Assembly (NCBI GenBank): GCA_021773565.1
Contig: JAJFJZ010000008.1
Coordinates: 62,001 to 126,000 of the forward strand
Reading direction: 5' to 3'
DNA from: Gammaproteobacteria bacterium
GTDB lineage: Bacteria > Pseudomonadota > Gammaproteobacteria > Pseudomonadales > Azotimanducaceae
Length of the DNA: 64,000 nucleotides
Below the pieces are notes generated by a model. The model did not search any database, was not told the origin of the DNA, and saw only the letters and a program-made list of their open reading frames with translations. Numbering within the stretch: position 1 is the stretch's first letter; every line of letters begins with the position of its first letter. Positions 45,734-55,610 of this stretch are shown piece by piece. A program made the position numbers and the translations under genes.

Positions 45734-47242
45734 TCAGGCAGCTTTGCTTGGTTTTTTGTTTTCGCTGTTTTTTGTCGCGTGTTCTAATTCAGCTGGATTT
45801 GAAAATTCCATCGCGTTGTCTTCCAGACTTTTGTAGCGCAGGTTGATGATATCCAGTGCATAGTTCTGATAGAGCTTCCATGGTGCTTTGGAGCCCTGCT
45901 GCGGGATCTTGCCTGCAGCACGGGTTACGTATCCTGAACTAAAATCCATGATGGCTTCTGCAGTCACGGAAGGATCTTTCAGCCGTGGGCAGGCCTGCGT
46001 AACACCATCCTCCTGCATCTTGTTGAGCAAACGGCACACATAGTCGCAGGTAAGATCACATTTGAGCGTCCAGGATGCATTGGTATACCCCATGGAAAAT
46101 GCCAGGTTGGGTATGTCCCGAATCATCATACCTTTGTATGTCATGCACTCTGCAGCCTCAATCTCCTTGCCATCGACAGTTAGCTGCACCTTGCCAAAAA
46201 ACTGCATGTTTAAGCCGGTAGCCGTCACGATAAGATCTGCGTCAAGATGTGCGCCTGACTTAAGACAAATGCCGGAACTGGTAAATTTTTCGATATGCCC
46301 GGTGACAATGGATACATCACCGCCATTCAACGCGTCAAACAAATCACCATTCGGTACCAGGCACAGGCGCTGATCCCAGGGATTGTAACTGGGAGTAAAA
46401 TACCGCGCTATGTCGCCTTCGTCATTCAGCTCAACTTTTAAACGGTCCAGTAACATCTTTTTGGCACGCTCCGGCTTGCGTCTGCACAGTCGGAAAAAAT
46501 ACATACCCAAAAGTACATTCTTCCACCGGGTGATCCCGTAGGCTAATTTACCGGGCAAGTAACGACGTAACCAGTTGGCGATGGCATCTTCTTCTGGCAT
46601 GGCGACCATATATGTGGGTGAACGTTGCAGCATGGTTACGGTACGTGCTTTTTTTGCCAGCTCTGGAACGAGCGTAACTGCCGTGGCACCACTGCCAATT
46701 ACTACGACATTTTTATCGGCGTAGTTAATGTCATCAGTCCACTTTTGTGGATGTGCAATTTCGCCGGAAAATTCCCCAACACCAGGAAAATCCGGTGTAT
46801 AACCTGAATCATAGTCATAGTAGCCACTGCACATGAGAAGAAAATTGCCGGTGAGCGTTTCGGTTTCGCCATTTTTGAGCGTGGCATTCACGGTCCAGCG
46901 GCTTTCATTCGAGGACCACTCGGCCCGGTTTACGTGGTGTCCGAAGCGGATATTTTTTTCAATATCATTCTCGTTCATTGTCTCGTTCAGATAGCTGAGA
47001 ATGGATGGACCATCTGCTATCGCCTTGGCTTGTGTCCAGGGCTTAAAGGCATATCCCAGCGTGTACATGTCCGAATCGGAACGTATTCCCGGGTAGCGAA
47101 ACAAATCCCAGGTACCCCCGATATTGTCACGCCCTTCCAGGATGATATAGCTGCGGTCCGGGCAATTTTTCTGTAAATGACAGGCAGCCCCGATACCGGA
47201 TATCCCTGCGCCTACAATGAGTACATCTACATGTTTATGCAT
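45734..47242 (-). CDS. Flavin-containing monooxygenase, Baeyer-Villiger type
   Basis: 502 residues. FAD motif GAGISGIGAA near residue 11, the Baeyer-Villiger fingerprint FSGEIAHPQKW (FxGxxxHxxxW) near residue 157, and the NADP motif IGSGATAVTLVP near residue 185 are all present. These enzymes insert oxygen next to a ketone or oxidise N and S atoms, using NADPH and O2. The last 20 residues are rich in lysine and unordered. It is divergent from a second enzyme of this type; about 86 bp separates the likely starts. Confidence 0.89.
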   Translation of the reverse strand: MHKHVDVLIVGAGISGIGAACHLQKNCPDRSYIILEGRDNIGGTWDLFRYPGIRSDSDMYTLGYAFKPWTQAKAIADGPSILSYLNETMNENDIEKNIRFGHHVNRAEWSSNESRWTVNATLKNGETETLTGNFLLMCSGYYDYDSGYTPDFPGVGEFSGEIAHPQKWTDDINYADKNVVVIGSGATAVTLVPELAKKARTVTMLQRSPTYMVAMPEEDAIANWLRRYLPGKLAYGITRWKNVLLGMYFFRLCRRKPERAKKMLLDRLKVELNDEGDIARYFTPSYNPWDQRLCLVPNGDLFDALNGGDVSIVTGHIEKFTSSGICLKSGAHLDADLIVTATGLNMQFFGKVQLTVDGKEIEAAECMTYKGMMIRDIPNLAFSMGYTNASWTLKCDLTCDYVCRLLNKMQEDGVTQACPRLKDPSVTAEAIMDFSSGYVTRAAGKIPQQGSKAPWKLYQNYALDIINLRYKSLEDNAMEFSNPAELEHATKNSENKKPSKAA

Positions 47243-47328
47243 AATGCTGGTTACTTGCCTTGTTCAATGGTTCAAGAATAGTTAATTTACGTGCATTAAT
47301 GCAAGCTTCAGTAAATTTGTGGGGTGTT

Positions 47329-48960
47329 ATGACGAAAGAGCGGATGCAGGAACGATGTGATGTAGTAATTGTAGGAGCCGGTTTTGCCGGTATGTACGCC
47401 CTACATAGTTTGCGTAAGGCGGGATATAAGGTTCAGGTGATAGAACGTGGAAGCGACGTAGGAGGTACCTGGTACTGGAATCGTTATCCCGGTGCGCGTT
47501 GTGATGTTGAGAGCATGGAATATTCCTACTCGTTTTCTGAATCCCTGCAACAGGAATGGAACTGGACGGAACGATATTCAGGACAACCCGAGATATTAAG
47601 GTATGCACAACACGTAGCTGATCGATTTGACCTGCGTTGTGATATTCGGTTTAACGAAAGTGTTGTATCTGCGAATTACCGGGAGTCTGAAGATCGTTGG
47701 GCTATTACCACTGATAAAGACAATTGTTTTGATGCGCAGTTTGTCATTATGGCTACGGGCTGTCTTTCTTCAACAAACATTCCTGATTTTGAAGGACTGG
47801 AAGGATTCCGGGGCGACTGGTATCACACCGGTTTATGGCCAAAGGAAGGTGTAGATTTTAGCGGGAAAAAAGTTGCGGTTATCGGCACCGGATCCTCGGC
47901 AATTCAATCCATTCCACGTATCGCTGAACAGGCTGACCATCTAACAGTTTTTCAACGTACGCCGAATTTTTCGATTCCCGCCCACAATCGGCAATTGAAA
48001 GATGAATTTGTAGAGGATATTAAATCAAGCTATGCGGATTTTCGGGCACAAAACAGGTTATCTATAACCGGTTTTGGTTCAAGAATGGAAAGGCACGAAG
48101 ATTCCGTTTTTGATACCGAGGAAGGTGATAGAAACCAGCGCTTTGAAAGTAAATGGGCTATTGGCGGTTTTGGTTTTTTGTCTGCTTTTGGTGATCTGCT
48201 GGCCAGTACGGACGGAAATAAATTTGCCGCGGAGTTTGTGCGAAATAAAATTCGTGAAATTGTTCATGATCCTGAGGTAGCAGAATTGTTGTGCCCGCAG
48301 CAGGTAATTGGCTGCAAGCGGATATGCGTTGATACGGATTACTTTGTCACCTTTAATCGCGACAACGTTGTGCTTGTGGACATAAAAGACACCCCAATCA
48401 GTCGGGTAAGCGAACACGGTATCCAGATACAAGCGGCTGATTCCATACGCGAGTATGAATTTGACACGCTGGTGTTTGCCACCGGCTTTGATGCTATGAC
48501 AGGCTCGGTTCTCCGGGTGGATATTCGCGGCAGGGGAGGGCTTCAACTTAAGGACAAGTGGCATGCGGGACCCCGTACCTATCTGGGCTTGAGTATTCAT
48601 GGCTTCCCCAATCTGTTTACCATCAGTGGCCCCGGTAGCCCATCAGTGCTTACCAACATGATTGTTTCTATTGAACAACACGTGGACTGGGTGTGCAGCT
48701 GTATCGAATATATGCAAAGTAGGGCCCTCACCAGCATTGAAGCGAAAAATGATGCTGAAAATGCCTGGGTGGACCATGTGAACGCCATAGCCGGTGAAAC
48801 CCTGTACCCCTCGTGCAACTCCTGGTACCTGGGCGCGAATGTTCCCGGAAAACCGAGGGTGTTTATGCCTTACGTCGGAGGGTTGCCGATGTATACTGAG
48901 AAATGTGAGCAGGTTTCGCGAGACGGTTATGCCGGGTTTTCACTAACAAAATTAAACTGA
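47329..48960 (+). CDS. Baeyer-Villiger monooxygenase (cyclohexanone monooxygenase-like)
   Basis: 543 residues from the ATG at MTKERMQ, which has GTGGGG just upstream; the frame opens 23 codons earlier at 47260. FAD motif GAGFAGMYALH, the exact type I fingerprint FRGDWYHTGLWP, and the second Rossmann motif GTGSSAIQSIPR are present. The length and the C-terminal WYLGANVPGKPR segment fit the cyclohexanone/steroid/hydroxyacetophenone monooxygenase group, which turns cyclic or aryl ketones into lactones or esters. It is followed after 13 bp by a DUF1993 gene, probably on the same transcript. Confidence 0.92.
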   Translation: MTKERMQERCDVVIVGAGFAGMYALHSLRKAGYKVQVIERGSDVGGTWYWNRYPGARCDVESMEYSYSFSESLQQEWNWTERYSGQPEILRYAQHVADRFDLRCDIRFNESVVSANYRESEDRWAITTDKDNCFDAQFVIMATGCLSSTNIPDFEGLEGFRGDWYHTGLWPKEGVDFSGKKVAVIGTGSSAIQSIPRIAEQADHLTVFQRTPNFSIPAHNRQLKDEFVEDIKSSYADFRAQNRLSITGFGSRMERHEDSVFDTEEGDRNQRFESKWAIGGFGFLSAFGDLLASTDGNKFAAEFVRNKIREIVHDPEVAELLCPQQVIGCKRICVDTDYFVTFNRDNVVLVDIKDTPISRVSEHGIQIQAADSIREYEFDTLVFATGFDAMTGSVLRVDIRGRGGLQLKDKWHAGPRTYLGLSIHGFPNLFTISGPGSPSVLTNMIVSIEQHVDWVCSCIEYMQSRALTSIEAKNDAENAWVDHVNAIAGETLYPSCNSWYLGANVPGKPRVFMPYVGGLPMYTEKCEQVSRDGYAGFSLTKLN

Positions 48961-48973
48961 GGAAATATCACCA

Positions 48974-49495
48974 ATGTCCATTTCACTATTCGATGCAAGT
49001 GTTGCATCTTACTTGCAGGTTGTTGGTGCAGTATCCGGCTTCCTTGAGAAAGGCAAATCGCATTTCACTGAAAACAACATAGACCTGGAAGAAGTGGTGT
49101 CCACGCGTCTATATCCCGATATGTTACCGTTTCGATTCCAGGTTATTTCTGTTGTTCATCATTCACTGGGTACTATGAAAGCGCTTGAATCCGGTGAATT
49201 TGGGCCACCCACCGGGCACCCCGATTATGATTATGCGGGACTTCAAGGCCTGGTTGCAGAAACGCTCGAATCGCTGGGTGGCTATTCCGCTGAAGATGTT
49301 AATGCCCTGTCTTCGGGAGATGTGACTTTCAAGCTCGGCGAAATGAATATGCCGTTTACGGCTTCTAATTTTGTTTTGTCGTTCTCCCACCCCAACGTCT
49401 ATTTTCATGCCGCAACGGCTTATGACATTCTTAGAATGAAAGGGGTAGCCCTCGGTAAGCGGGATTTCATGGGTATGCCCAGAATGAAGAGCTGA
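48974..49495 (+). CDS. DUF1993 family protein
   Basis: 173 residues, close to the usual family length of about 170. The pattern MSISLFDASVASYLQVVGAVSGFLEKG and the late FSHPNVYFHAATAYDILRMKGV are typical; the fold resembles the DinB/YfiT four-helix bundle with possible metal-binding histidines. The function is not known. It directly follows the Baeyer-Villiger gene, so it may bind or process the product of that enzyme. Confidence 0.84.
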   Translation: MSISLFDASVASYLQVVGAVSGFLEKGKSHFTENNIDLEEVVSTRLYPDMLPFRFQVISVVHHSLGTMKALESGEFGPPTGHPDYDYAGLQGLVAETLESLGGYSAEDVNALSSGDVTFKLGEMNMPFTASNFVLSFSHPNVYFHAATAYDILRMKGVALGKRDFMGMPRMKS

Positions 49496-49506
49496 CGAGC
49501 AGTGTA

Positions 49507-49974
49507 TCAATAATCATGCGAGCTGGGCGCGCCCTGCAAGGTAGATGGCCCTGTTACTTTTGCATTGGGATTCATTCTGGACAGTAGCAGGTCGCGATAA
49601 ATGTAGTACCTGGACATCTGTTCCGCATCCAGAAATTTGGCCATATCCTTGTCCATTCGTTTGCGAACGCTCGTGCTTTTGCGCTTGATCGCGCGCTCCA
49701 GACCCGTGGGGTTTCGGCGTATCAGTTTATTTATGCCGGAATTAAGATCATCAAAATATCGCGTAAGAGCCACTTTAAACTGCGGTGATTGTTCTGCATT
49801 CATGCCTATATCTAATGCGGCCTGCAGCACATCTTTATGCATCCACGGTGGTATGGCTTGCTCTTCGGCGAGCGCATTAGCAGGTATCAAAATGAAGTAC
49901 ATCGCAAAGGGTATTGCGATCAATACAAACAAATTATATCGACGCTTTTCCATGCGCTCGCTGATTGTATTCAT
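49507..49974 (-). CDS. Small exported protein of unknown function
   Basis: 155 residues. Residues 13-36 (YNLFVLIAIPFAMYFILIP) form a signal or anchor ending near ALAEE. The mature part is helical and very basic (NKLIRRNPTGLERAIKRKSTSVRKRM), followed by KDMAKFLDAEQMSRYYIYRDLL. I recognise no family. It lies 12 bp from the convergent DUF1993 gene and is divergent from the GPH-type symporter gene, with which it may share a promoter region. Confidence 0.62.
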   Translation of the reverse strand: MNTISERMEKRRYNLFVLIAIPFAMYFILIPANALAEEQAIPPWMHKDVLQAALDIGMNAEQSPQFKVALTRYFDDLNSGINKLIRRNPTGLERAIKRKSTSVRKRMDKDMAKFLDAEQMSRYYIYRDLLLSRMNPNAKVTGPSTLQGAPSSHDY

Positions 49975-50046
49975 ATGCTTTATGCCTTATACCTGTACGA
50001 TCGATTTTTATTCTCGCGCCGGGGATGCCTTGAAGTCAACACTCAC

Positions 50047-51492
50047 GTGAGTACACGCCGTTTATCCTTGCCCACGATGTTGGCCTTTGGAGTAGGTCAG
50101 GCTGTAGAAGGATTTCAGGCGCACGCCTTTAACCTGTTTTTGTTGTTTTATTATCAACAGATTGTTGGTATGTCTGGTACGCTGGCGGGCTTGGCACTGG
50201 GTATAGGTTTGGTTTTTGATGCTATATCCGATCCTGCGGCCGGGGTACTAAGTGACAGGTTTTCCAGCCGTTGGGGGCGGCGTCACCCTTTTATATTCGT
50301 AAGTGCCTTTCCGTTGTTTATAACTTTTATCGCGGTGTTTAACCCGCCAGCACACCTGGGTGAGTTCGGCAACTTTCTGTGGCTAACAGTTTTTGCTGTT
50401 CTGGTGCGTGCATCTCTCACCTTTCACTACGTGCCTCACCTTGCTTTAGGTGCAGATATGGCGCATGACTATGATCAGCGCTCCACCCTGTTTGCCTTAA
50501 GTACAGTATTTGCAATTACCGCGATGGCTGTTGTCGGTCTCGTGGGATACGGATTATTCTTTCCAACTTCGGAGGCGTTTAGTCCCGGCACTCTGAATCC
50601 TGAAGCCTATTTCGGCTTTTCCGTGGCCATTGCCGTTGCCATGTTCGTGGTGACAATGATTTGTTGTTTTGGCACAGCAAAAGAAATACCGCACTTGCAT
50701 AATACAACTACCAGCGAGGCGCTCACATCCCGGTGGGTATTGCGGGTTTACAAACAGGTCTTTGCCAATAAGTCGTTTCGCATGATTTTTGCAGGAATGG
50801 TGCTATCCACTTTTGCAGTTGCGGTAGAGGCGATATTGAGTCCTTTTATGGGTGTGCATTTCTGGGGCTTGCGTACAGAGCAGTTGGCCCTGATTCCGCT
50901 GGCGACGATAGCTGGATTGTGGTTGGGCTTGCCTATAACCACCTTGTTAACACGTTTGCTGGACAAGCGGTTTGCATTGGTACTACCGGCGATATTTATC
51001 GCTGTTAATAACAATGCAGCGCTGGGTTTGCGCCTGATGGATGTGTCCTGGTTTCCTGATAATGAATCTCCATGGATTTTCTGGATTCTGGTCGCGCGTT
51101 ATCTACTTCAGGGTATGGCCCTGCCGGTAGTATTGGCCTCGTTTAATTCCATGTTTGCAGATATTGCCGATGAAGTTGAATTGGACAATGACGCGCGACG
51201 AGAAGGGGTAATTTTTTCAGCAAGATCATTTGCTAACAAAATCGCTGCTGCACTGGGGGCAGTTTTAGGAGGGGTAGTGATAGACCTGATACGTTTTCCC
51301 ACTAATGCTACTGCGGGTACTGTGCATGCCGATGTGGTCTGGTGGTTGGGGCTCACTGAGGGACCCGTATTGTCCTGCGTTTCGGCAATTGGCGTGTTGT
51401 TCTATTTGCGGTATGAAATTACCCGTGAGCGCCACGCTGAAATAGTAGAAAAAATTTCGCTCAGAAAAAACGGCGAATTGTCCGGTCGCTAA
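50047..51492 (+). CDS. Sugar:cation symporter family (GPH) transporter
   Basis: 481 residues from a GTG placed just before the first helix; the frame is open from 49837, and an ATG at 49975 is an alternative. Twelve helices and the loops DAISDPAAGVLSDRFSSRWGRRHPFI and DYDQRSTLFAL are characteristic of the melibiose-carrier (GPH) group, whose bacterial members use Na+ or H+. In catabolic clusters such proteins often carry non-sugar substrates, including steroid-like acids, so the substrate is left open. It ends 24 bp from the convergent thiolase gene. Confidence 0.84.
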   Translation: MSTRRLSLPTMLAFGVGQAVEGFQAHAFNLFLLFYYQQIVGMSGTLAGLALGIGLVFDAISDPAAGVLSDRFSSRWGRRHPFIFVSAFPLFITFIAVFNPPAHLGEFGNFLWLTVFAVLVRASLTFHYVPHLALGADMAHDYDQRSTLFALSTVFAITAMAVVGLVGYGLFFPTSEAFSPGTLNPEAYFGFSVAIAVAMFVVTMICCFGTAKEIPHLHNTTTSEALTSRWVLRVYKQVFANKSFRMIFAGMVLSTFAVAVEAILSPFMGVHFWGLRTEQLALIPLATIAGLWLGLPITTLLTRLLDKRFALVLPAIFIAVNNNAALGLRLMDVSWFPDNESPWIFWILVARYLLQGMALPVVLASFNSMFADIADEVELDNDARREGVIFSARSFANKIAAALGAVLGGVVIDLIRFPTNATAGTVHADVVWWLGLTEGPVLSCVSAIGVLFYLRYEITRERHAEIVEKISLRKNGELSGR

Positions 51493-51516
51493 GCGCTCGG
51501 GAATTGGACAGGGTGT

Positions 51517-52704
51517 TTATATTGCTTCGAGTAATCCTGCAGCTCCCATACCCTTGCCGATACACATGGATACAATACCGAGTTTCTGCCCCCTTCTTTT
51601 TAGTTCCCGAAGCAAGGTGCCTGTCAGTCTGGCACCGGTCATACCAAAGGGGTGACCAATTGCAATCGATCCCCCGTTAACATTGTATTTTTCGTTATCG
51701 ATTTGCAGCTTGTCCCGACAATACAGGCATTGGGATGCGAAAGCTTCATTGAGCTCTACCAGATCTATATCCCGCATTGCCAGGCCCTTGTACTTGAGCA
51801 GTTTAGGGATGGCAAATACCGGGCCAATACCCATTTCATCCGGCTCACACCCTGCAACTACAAATCCTCTGAAATATCCCATGGGCTCCAGGCCCAGTTG
51901 CTCAGCGCGTCGCTCTGTCATCAGCAGGCTCATTGAAGCACCATCCGATAGTTGTGAGGAATTGCCTGCGGTAACTGATCCTCCTGCCTCGAAAACAGGT
52001 TTTAGGCCCGCCAGGCCTTCAAGGGTCGTATTTGCGCGGTTGCATTCATCTCTGTCCACAGTGCCTTCAACGATTTCTGTTGCGCCTGTTTCCCTGTCGA
52101 GCAGTTTCTTCCACTTTACGGTCATCGGCGCGATTTCCTCTGCAATAGCGCCTCTATCAACCGCGCTTGCATACCTTTGTTGGCTTTGCAGTGCATAAGC
52201 GTCCTGGGCTTCCCTGCTTACCTGATACCTATTGGCAACAATTTCTGCAGTATTTCCCATAGCCATGAAAATGTCGGGGCGCTCAGATAATAATCGTGCA
52301 TTGGCTTCGTTTACCGCAGGTTCCCCGCGTTCGAGGCCGGTGATGGATTCAACGCCTCCGGCGAGCATCATATCTGCACATCCGCTGGCAATCTGATTTG
52401 CTGCAACGGCAATGGAGTTCAATCCGGAAGAACAAGCCCGGCTAATTGTGGTTCCCGCGACCGAAATGGGCAGTTTACTGAGCACCACGCTGTCCCTGGC
52501 GATGTTGCCAGATTGCTCGCCAATTTGTCGTCCACATCCCAGAATCAAATCCTGTATTTCCCCCGGGTCTATTCCTGGATTTCGATCCAGCAAAACATCT
52601 ACACAGTGTGCAACCAGGTCATCTGCACGGGTAAGGTTAAAGGTGCCCCGGTGAGACTTGGCCAGGCCTGTGCGAATACTGTCTACGATTACAACCTGAT
52701 TCAT
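51517..52704 (-). CDS. Acetyl-CoA C-acyltransferase (thiolase)
   Basis: 395 residues with all thiolase residues: the nucleophilic cysteine in SRACSSGLNS near residue 90, the histidine in GGSIAIGHPFGMTG near residue 350, and the second cysteine in CIGKGMGAAG near residue 382. It would cleave 3-oxoacyl-CoA with CoA at the end of beta-oxidation. It stands alone on its strand and is divergent from the acyl-CoA synthetase-CaiB operon across 111 bp, so the three genes may share control in one CoA-dependent pathway. Confidence 0.93.
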   Translation of the reverse strand: MNQVVIVDSIRTGLAKSHRGTFNLTRADDLVAHCVDVLLDRNPGIDPGEIQDLILGCGRQIGEQSGNIARDSVVLSKLPISVAGTTISRACSSGLNSIAVAANQIASGCADMMLAGGVESITGLERGEPAVNEANARLLSERPDIFMAMGNTAEIVANRYQVSREAQDAYALQSQQRYASAVDRGAIAEEIAPMTVKWKKLLDRETGATEIVEGTVDRDECNRANTTLEGLAGLKPVFEAGGSVTAGNSSQLSDGASMSLLMTERRAEQLGLEPMGYFRGFVVAGCEPDEMGIGPVFAIPKLLKYKGLAMRDIDLVELNEAFASQCLYCRDKLQIDNEKYNVNGGSIAIGHPFGMTGARLTGTLLRELKRRGQKLGIVSMCIGKGMGAAGLLEAI

Positions 52705-52815
52705 GGGTGCTCCCTGAAGCTAGAATATGGTTATTTGTATGATAGTCTTTGTGATGCTTCAGGTCTTCCCTGAAAGAAGGACAGAAGCGTTATTAGACAA
52801 GTGGGACACGAAAAT

Positions 52816-54285
52816 ATGGCGATAATATCCTTGTCCAGAATACTGGGTTTTTGGTGTGAAGTGCAGGCAGATTCAGTAGCGATTGTGCACGAAGGTTCCA
52901 GTATCACTTTTGCTGGACTGGAAGCATCCTCCAATCGGCTTGCGCGCGCATATTCAGAGTTGGGCGTTCAACCTAACGATTTTGTGCTTGTGGGGCTGGG
53001 AAACGGGATAGAGTTTTTTGAGGCGTGTTTTGCAGCGTGGAAGCTGGGTGCAACCCCATTGCCGGTTTCCGCCAAACTGCCTGTGTTTGAGAGGCAGGCC
53101 ATTATAGAGGTTGGTGAACCCGCTCTGCTTGTTGGGTTTAACGATGGGGAACACGAAGGCCAGGTAGATTCGGGGCAAGCCTTGCCATCTGTACCACCGG
53201 GTTTTGATCCTGACCCTGCGATTAGTGATGCAACACTTGCGGAGATTACCTCAGCGTCATATAAAGTTATGACCTCTGGTGGCAGTACGGGTCGGCCAAA
53301 ATTGATTGTATCTGCCCGCTCCGCACACGTAGATACCGAAACTGAATTGCTCAACCTGAAGAAACAAAGCTCGATACTCATTCCCGGACCGCTGTACCAC
53401 AATGGTCCCTTTCTCTGGGCAATGGAAAGTTTGTTCAAGGGTAGCCGCGTTGTTATCACCACACGCTTTGATGCCGAACGAACTTTGAGCTTGATTGAGC
53501 AACATAAAATAGAGACCGTGTACATGGTGCCAACCATGATGCAACGAATCTGGAACCTGCCGGACGCGCTTCGCTTGAAACCTGACCTGTCCTCCCTGAC
53601 CACGCTCTGGCACCTTGCTGCTCCATGTCCCGTCTGGCTTAAGGAAGCTTACATTGAATGGCTGGGAGCAGACTGTATATGGGAGCTTTACGGGGGTACC
53701 GAAGGGCAGGGTACAACTGTTATTTCGGGCGAAGAATGGTTGCAGCACAAGGGATCTGTTGGTAAACCGGTTGCAGGTTGTTCGATGAAAATAGTGGATG
53801 AAGCGGGAAATACGCTGTCTGCAGGTGAGACTGGTGAAGTATTTATGCGCCCGGACATGGGGCAGGGAACAACCTACCGTTATATCGGGGCAAAGGCCAA
53901 GTCTCTGGAAGGTGGCTGGGAGAGTCTGGGGGACATAGGCCGTATGGATGAGGAGGGTTATCTGTATCTGTCAGATCGCTTGGCGGACATGATTTTAAGC
54001 GGTGCGGCAAACATCTATCCGGCGGAAGTGGAAGCTGCCATCGATGCCATGGACGGGGTACGCTCTTCAGTAGTTATCGGTTTGCCGCATGCGGACCTGG
54101 GTAATACCGTACACGCCATAGTGGATGTTCCAGGCCAGAATATTGGTGAAGCAGAATTGTTGGCGCATCTTGCGGATCGTCTGGTGCGTTACAAACTACC
54201 CAGAAGCATAGAATTTGTGAGCGAGCCCCTACGTGATGATGCAGGTAAAGTGCGGCGCAAGTTGTTTAAAGAAGCCAGAGTGTGA
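52816..54285 (+). CDS. AMP-dependent acyl-CoA synthetase
   Basis: 489 residues from an ATG; the frame opens five codons earlier at a GTG. Adenylate-forming motifs are in order: TSGGSTGRPKLI (P-loop) near residue 155, ELYGGTEGQG near residue 295, GDIGRMDEEGYLYLSDRLADMI near residue 375, and the catalytic lysine in KVRRKLF at the end. It activates a carboxylic acid to the CoA thioester. It overlaps the following CaiB-type transferase gene by four bases. It is the only ligase in the window, 29 kb from the anthraniloyl-CoA genes and without their operator. Confidence 0.9.
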   Translation: MAIISLSRILGFWCEVQADSVAIVHEGSSITFAGLEASSNRLARAYSELGVQPNDFVLVGLGNGIEFFEACFAAWKLGATPLPVSAKLPVFERQAIIEVGEPALLVGFNDGEHEGQVDSGQALPSVPPGFDPDPAISDATLAEITSASYKVMTSGGSTGRPKLIVSARSAHVDTETELLNLKKQSSILIPGPLYHNGPFLWAMESLFKGSRVVITTRFDAERTLSLIEQHKIETVYMVPTMMQRIWNLPDALRLKPDLSSLTTLWHLAAPCPVWLKEAYIEWLGADCIWELYGGTEGQGTTVISGEEWLQHKGSVGKPVAGCSMKIVDEAGNTLSAGETGEVFMRPDMGQGTTYRYIGAKAKSLEGGWESLGDIGRMDEEGYLYLSDRLADMILSGAANIYPAEVEAAIDAMDGVRSSVVIGLPHADLGNTVHAIVDVPGQNIGEAELLAHLADRLVRYKLPRSIEFVSEPLRDDAGKVRRKLFKEARV

Positions 54286-55475
54286 GCGCGTCACCAGGTC
54301 AGCCTTTATCGGGCATTCGTGTGCTGGATTTAACCCAGATTTACCAGGGCCCCTATGCTGCTTTTTTGATGGCGATGGCGGGTGCGGAAGTAATAAAGAT
54401 AGAACCACCAGGCGGCGAGCGCATGCGCGGTGCGGGTGGAGCCGAAACTCCAATGGCATTTGCCATGCTAAATTCCAACAAAAAGAGTCTCGTGCTGGAT
54501 TTAAAGAAATCGGATGGAAAGTCCCTGTTTATGCGCCTGGTAAAGGAAGCAGACGTATTGTTGGAGAACTTTGCCGTAGGCACGATGGATCGTCTGGAGC
54601 TTGGATGGGAGGTGCTGAAAAAGCACAACCCCAAGCTCATTTACGCATCTGGTACAGGTTATGGACTTAGTGGTCCCGATGCAGACCTGCTTGCGATGGA
54701 TCATACCGTTCAGGCGGCGGGCGGTATCATGTGGGCTACCGGTGATGAGGGGCAACCACCGATTCGAGCAGGCGGGGCACCTTGTGACATTATGAGTGGA
54801 ACACATATGTATGCGGGCGTACTAACAGCATTATTTGCCCGCGACCGACAGGCTAGAGGTACTCGTGTAGAGGTTTCCATGCTTGAGACTATGTATTTTA
54901 CACTCAGTTCTGAATATACCGCTCTTAAACGCACCGGATCGATTCCGGATCGTAATAGCAGACGAACACCTGGAGGGGCGTACCCTTATGGTACTTACCA
55001 GTGCAGGGATGGCTGGCTTGCGCTAATTTGTGTTAGCGAAGCCCAATGGGTACGTATTACCAGAGCTATTTGCAAACCGGAGTGGGGAGAGGACCCACGT
55101 TTTTCCAGTGCGAAATTGCGCGGCATTGGTGCAGGGGAGGTAGACGCTGGAATTGCCAGCTGGGCCAGTCAGCGGACAGTCGCTGAGGCATTTGCGCGTA
55201 TGCGCGAGTTAAGAGTACCGGTTTCTCCTGCCAGGAGTATTGAAGAAGTACGTGATGATCCACACATGCATCAGCGCGGAATGCTAAGGCGTATGCAGGA
55301 TGATGACCTGGGTGAGGTGGTACTGCCCGCTAGTCCAATTCAATACTCCGAGTATCAGCGTACCGAACTTAAAACTTTTCCCCGTATGGGTGAGCATAGC
55401 CGTGAAGTGCTGGTGAGTTGGCTTGGTATCAGTGAAACTGAACTGGATCAGCTGTCTAAAGACAGGGTTATATGA
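54282..55475 (+). CDS. CaiB/BaiF family CoA-transferase
   Basis: 397 residues, starting at a GTG that overlaps the synthetase stop codon (GTGA). Typical type III CoA-transferase features are GIRVLDLTQIYQGPYAAFLMA, AEVIKIEPPGGE, the NKKSLVLDLK strand and YASGTGYGLSGP, followed by the region of the catalytic aspartate (DLLAMDHTVQAAGG). It moves CoA between acyl-CoA and a free acid, or racemises an alpha-methyl acyl-CoA in the AMACR branch. Being coupled to a ligase, it may recycle CoA among acids of one pathway. Confidence 0.9.
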   Translation: MSASPGQPLSGIRVLDLTQIYQGPYAAFLMAMAGAEVIKIEPPGGERMRGAGGAETPMAFAMLNSNKKSLVLDLKKSDGKSLFMRLVKEADVLLENFAVGTMDRLELGWEVLKKHNPKLIYASGTGYGLSGPDADLLAMDHTVQAAGGIMWATGDEGQPPIRAGGAPCDIMSGTHMYAGVLTALFARDRQARGTRVEVSMLETMYFTLSSEYTALKRTGSIPDRNSRRTPGGAYPYGTYQCRDGWLALICVSEAQWVRITRAICKPEWGEDPRFSSAKLRGIGAGEVDAGIASWASQRTVAEAFARMRELRVPVSPARSIEEVRDDPHMHQRGMLRRMQDDDLGEVVLPASPIQYSEYQRTELKTFPRMGEHSREVLVSWLGISETELDQLSKDRVI

Positions 55476-55610
55476 ATAGTTCAATTAATTGCGGGCCCAG
55501 CAGAAATCACAATGGGTCATGTTCACTGCATAGGTATTAGCTGTGTCTTTGGCAATAGTACTTATCAACTATGGCAGAATACAGTGAGAATCCAAAATAC
55601 GCGCTTAGCG

